Assembly (NCBI RefSeq): GCF_014851395.1
Contig: NW_024040707.1
Coordinates: 6,236,187 to 6,300,186, forward strand
Direction of reading: 5' to 3'
Length of the DNA: 64,000 bases
Source: Micropterus salmoides
Taxonomy: Eukaryota > Chordata > Actinopteri > Centrarchiformes > Centrarchidae
Made by a program: the position numbers and the translations under genes. Shown one piece after another: positions 61,478 through 64,000 of this stretch; positions within the stretch are counted from its first letter, which is position 1; each line of letters starts with the position of its first letter. The notes under the pieces were generated by a model. The model did not search any database. It had not been told where the DNA came from and worked only from the letters and a program-made list of their open reading frames with translations.

Positions 61478-64000
61478 ATGTCTGTCTCACTGGTAACAGA
61501 CTCATACCCGTCCATCGACTGGTCAGTGGTCTCTGTGACCTCGGCAGGTACAAACGTCACAGGCTGGGAGCGTGATGCCCTTCTGGCGGTGGCCGAGGTG
61601 GTGGTGCTGGCGGTCATCTTGGTGATGGCACTGCTCGGCAACGGGCTAGTGCTGGTGGTGTTGCTGAGGCGGAGACGACACCACAACCCGCTGCACCAGT
61701 TCATGCTCAACCTCTGTGTGGCCGACCTGGTGGTGGCACTGTTCCAGGTAACACACACACACACACACACACAGACTGGGTGCACCCCCTCCCTCCATCT
61801 AACTCCACCCGTCCCCCTCCTCTTCCTCTCTGAGGTGTTGCCCCAGCTGGTGTGGGATGCAAAGGGACGGTTTCCCGGACCGGACATCCTGTGTCGCCTG
61901 GTGAAATACCTGCAGGTCCTTGGGATGTTCGCCTCATCCTACATGATTGTGGCTATGACGGTGGACCGGCATTATGCCATCTGCTGCCCTCTGCAGGCGC
62001 ACCGCAGCGGGGCCACCCAGCGCTGGAACACCTTCATCCTGCTGGCCTGGGGGATGTCGCTGCTGCTCAGCCTGCCACAGGTAGGGTGACACAGGTAGGG
62101 TGACACAGGTAGGGTGAAACAGGTAGGGTGACACAGGTAGGGTGAAACAGGTAGGGTGACACAGGTAGGGTGACACAGGTAGGGTGAAACAGGTAGGGTG
62201 ACACAGGTAGGGTGACACAGGTAGGGTGAAACAGGTAGGGTGACACAGGTAGGGTGACACAGGTAGGGTGAAACAGGTAGGGTGACACAGGTAGGGTGAA
62301 ACAGGTAGGGTGACACAGGTAGGGTGACACAGGTAGGGTGAAACAGGTACGGTGACACAGGTACGGTGACACAGGTAGGGTGACACAGGTACGATGACAC
62401 AGGGACACAAGGCATGAATCTGTGTGAAGGCTTCATTTACAAATTATTATTTGGCGTGTCCTGCATTGAGGAATTCTAATAATAACAATTAAAAAAAACA
62501 TTCTGTACACATATTCAATTCAAGTGGGTAAGATGACCCCTATAAGAATATTGTCTATTCACTGAAAAAATACTACGATTCTGCCACTATTTTGAGGGCA
62601 ATGTGTTGGTAGAGTATTAAAAATAGTTACTCAAACTCAATAAATGTGAGCCAAATCTGAGACAAGATTATATATCTACATAAACAATGTTATCTAATCA
62701 AGTAAAGTTGTTTTTATTGATTTCTCATTTACAACTAGTGAAATAAAACATTTAAAAGTATACTTAAAAGTATTTCCGGCATATAGTTCATATAAACATT
62801 AGGCTAGTTCAGTGAGGTTTAGCTTTCAGATAAAATAAAAATAATGTCTATAATAATAATAATTTACTAATGCTATAGAGAAAAGTGCTGCAGGGCATAT
62901 GTACAAGATGTCAGTTACTAACAACTTACAATAACATTTATAACTGTATTGTAAAGTTCCTCTATTATTAACTTTGTGACTTTTGCTGTGTGCTTGTATG
63001 TCCATTATTATTATTTATTAACATTTATAACTGCAGCCTTGATGGCTTATTGCAAACTGAGACACTTGTTAATGATTTTTATTACTTTATTAAATATTTT
63101 TCACAATCTGGAAATACAAAAGATGTTTTAATTCATGGATTATAGCTTAATAAAGCCTTCATAAATTACTAATTTGTACCTTAGTTAAAACTCAATATAT
63201 TATGTATACAGTAAATTGGGCCTTATAGAAAGCGGTACCAAAAAGCCTATCAATAAATAATGGTTTATAAGTCTTCGTCCTTTTTTTCTCTCCAAATGTT
63301 AAATTTAGTTAGCAGTTAAGTTTAGTAATACTATCAAAGTATGAAATCACTTCCTGTACTTCAATGCAAATATGATAACATCTTAGTTTTTCCAGAGATC
63401 ACAGTGTAATTGTCTTTTGTCTATTTTTGCATAGACTCCAAACTACATAGAAGAATATAATTGTGTGGAACAATTGGACAAGAGCAGTAGGGAACATCTT
63501 GCCCCAGATATGAATATTAGAAAAGTTTTGGATTTTGTTTCAAAGAAATAATTCTGCACGTTAACTTCCTCATTGATTGTAAATGCTTCTGTGTATACCT
63601 TCGTCAAAACACAGATTCTTAAAAACCCATGAGAAAATTTAGTTACCACCTGTTGTGCAGAATTAGAAATCTGTAAGAAGTATGAAGTATTTACAAATGA
63701 CGGCCCACACACCTTTCTCTTTGCCACTCCAGGTTTTCATCTTCTCCCGTTCAGAAGTGGCTCCCGGTATCTATGAGTGTTGGGGCAACTTTGCCGAGTC
63801 CTGGGGCCTCAAAGCCTACGTGACGTGGATGACCCTGGCGGTCTTCATCCTCCCTGCCCTCATCATCACTGTCTGCCAGGTAGAGACGGACAAAATTTAG
63901 TCCTTACATTCTTTCTTTTCTTTAAACCGAGATTTTTACCACAACATCACTGGATGCCTCCGGTATCTTTTCCCTCAGGTGCGAATCTTCAAGGAGATCC
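61478..64000 (+). CDS. avpr2: Vasopressin/vasotocin V2-type receptor, 5' part (cut by window end)
   Basis: Class A G-protein-coupled receptor for vasotocin/vasopressin; V2 types raise cAMP through Gs and control water handling in tetrapods. Coding exons seen: 61478-61747, 61835-62080, 63733-63879 and 63979 to the window end. They join in phase 0 into 228 residues plus part of the next codon, through the fifth membrane segment. Features: N-glycosylation site NVT before TM1; TM1 with GNGLVLVVLL; TM2 NLCVADLVVALFQ with the conserved Asp; VLPQLVWDAKGRFPGPDILC with the disulfide Cys; and DRHYAICCP, the DRH form of the DRY motif used in this family. ECL2 has YECWGNFAE with the partner Cys, and TM5 ends before VRIFKEI. 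Similarity to mammalian AVPR2 is clear (LPQL.WKA.DRF and KYLQ..GM.ASSYMI). TM6-7 and the tail lie outside. The exact paralogue among fish V2 subtypes is not decided. Confidence 0.9.
61748..61834 (+). other. avpr2-like coding intron 1, 87 nt and open in frame
   Basis: The intron has GT-AG borders (cag|gtaaca ... ctgag|gtg) and includes a (CA)n run. Its length is divisible by three and it has no in-frame stop, so retention would add 29 residues between TM2 and the first extracellular loop. Confidence 0.8.
62078..62399 (+). repeat. 14-bp minisatellite made of the exon 2 splice donor
   Basis: The unit caggtagggtgaca repeats 23 times without length change, from the last codon of exon 2 (CAG, 62078-62080) into intron 2. 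A degenerate 24th unit starts at 62400. Units differ almost only at position 13 (C or A), in the order CCA CA CCA CCA CCA CA CCA then four C-type units, so 42-bp and 28-bp higher-order blocks were copied. Units 20, 21 and 23 have gtacg. Every unit keeps CAG|GTA at its head. Confidence 0.97.
62405..63732 (+). other. avpr2-like intron 2, remainder
   Basis: AT-rich sequence with no recognised exon or element. The acceptor is cactccag|gttttc at 63732/63733. Confidence 0.7.

Noticed and set aside
62078..62399. Resemblance to a CRISPR array
   Set aside because: Units are contiguous 14-mers with no spacers, in a vertebrate intron.
61934..62436. Three minus-strand frames of 113-158 codons repeating TCVTLPVSPYL-type words
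   Set aside because: They are readings of the 14-bp minisatellite in other frames. A 14-bp unit gives a 42-bp, 14-residue period in every frame; no independent gene signal is seen.

Overview
The window is vertebrate nuclear DNA, almost certainly from a teleost (probably percomorph) fish. The genes are split by GT-AG introns, protein matches are to vertebrate families, and the spaces between exons are filled with typical fish repeats: Tc1/mariner, hAT-like and piggyBac-like elements, tRNA-derived SINEs, LINE tails and microsatellites. No prokaryotic, viral or organellar gene organisation is seen. Nearly all open frames longer than 60 codons that are not exon-linked are chance frames or repeat-derived.

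Layout. (1) 1-8,000: a small Ala/Gly-rich protein gene of unknown function (CDS 6,740-7,678, + strand) with a broken tandem paralogue upstream (849-2,025). Between them lies a nest of transposons: a dispersed repeat split by a TTAA-flanked piggyBac-like element, which itself holds a GC-rich proline-coding repeat block and a SINE. (2) 8,269-12,619, - strand: hsd17b10, six exons, complete, 260 aa, with a perfect CRE just upstream of its start codon. (3) 12,620-19,500: intergenic, with a complete but dead Tc1-like element (13,071-14,479), a hAT-like MITE, and a CpG-rich promoter-like block near 18.0-18.35 kb with one plausible spliced exon of an unidentified minus-strand transcript. (4) 19,500-46,966, - strand: fam120c, 16 coding exons that join in phase to 978 codons, followed by what looks like a long C-rich 3' UTR. 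(5) 46,967-48,781: head-to-head promoter region. (6) 48,782-55,744, + strand: idh3g, 11 exons, 388 aa, complete. (7) 56,200-61,477: repeat-rich spacer and possible 5' non-coding exon. (8) 61,478-64,000, + strand: 5' part of a vasopressin/vasotocin V2-type receptor gene (avpr2-like), cut by the window end in exon 4.

The genes are not one pathway. hsd17b10 and idh3g both encode mitochondrial matrix dehydrogenases (isoleucine/short-chain acyl and steroid oxidation, tRNA processing; TCA-cycle isocitrate dehydrogenase regulation). fam120c encodes an RNA-binding scaffold-like protein and avpr2 a G-protein-coupled receptor. In human these four genes are all X-linked (Xp11.22 for HSD17B10 and FAM120C, Xq28 for IDH3G and AVPR2), so the window joins two blocks that are far apart in human.

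The most striking structure is in avpr2: its second coding intron opens with 23 tandem 14-bp copies of its own 5' splice site (62,078-62,399). All three coding introns visible in this gene lie in phase 0 at the same Gln|Val (CAG|GT) context, which suggests recent intron gain or growth by tandem duplication.
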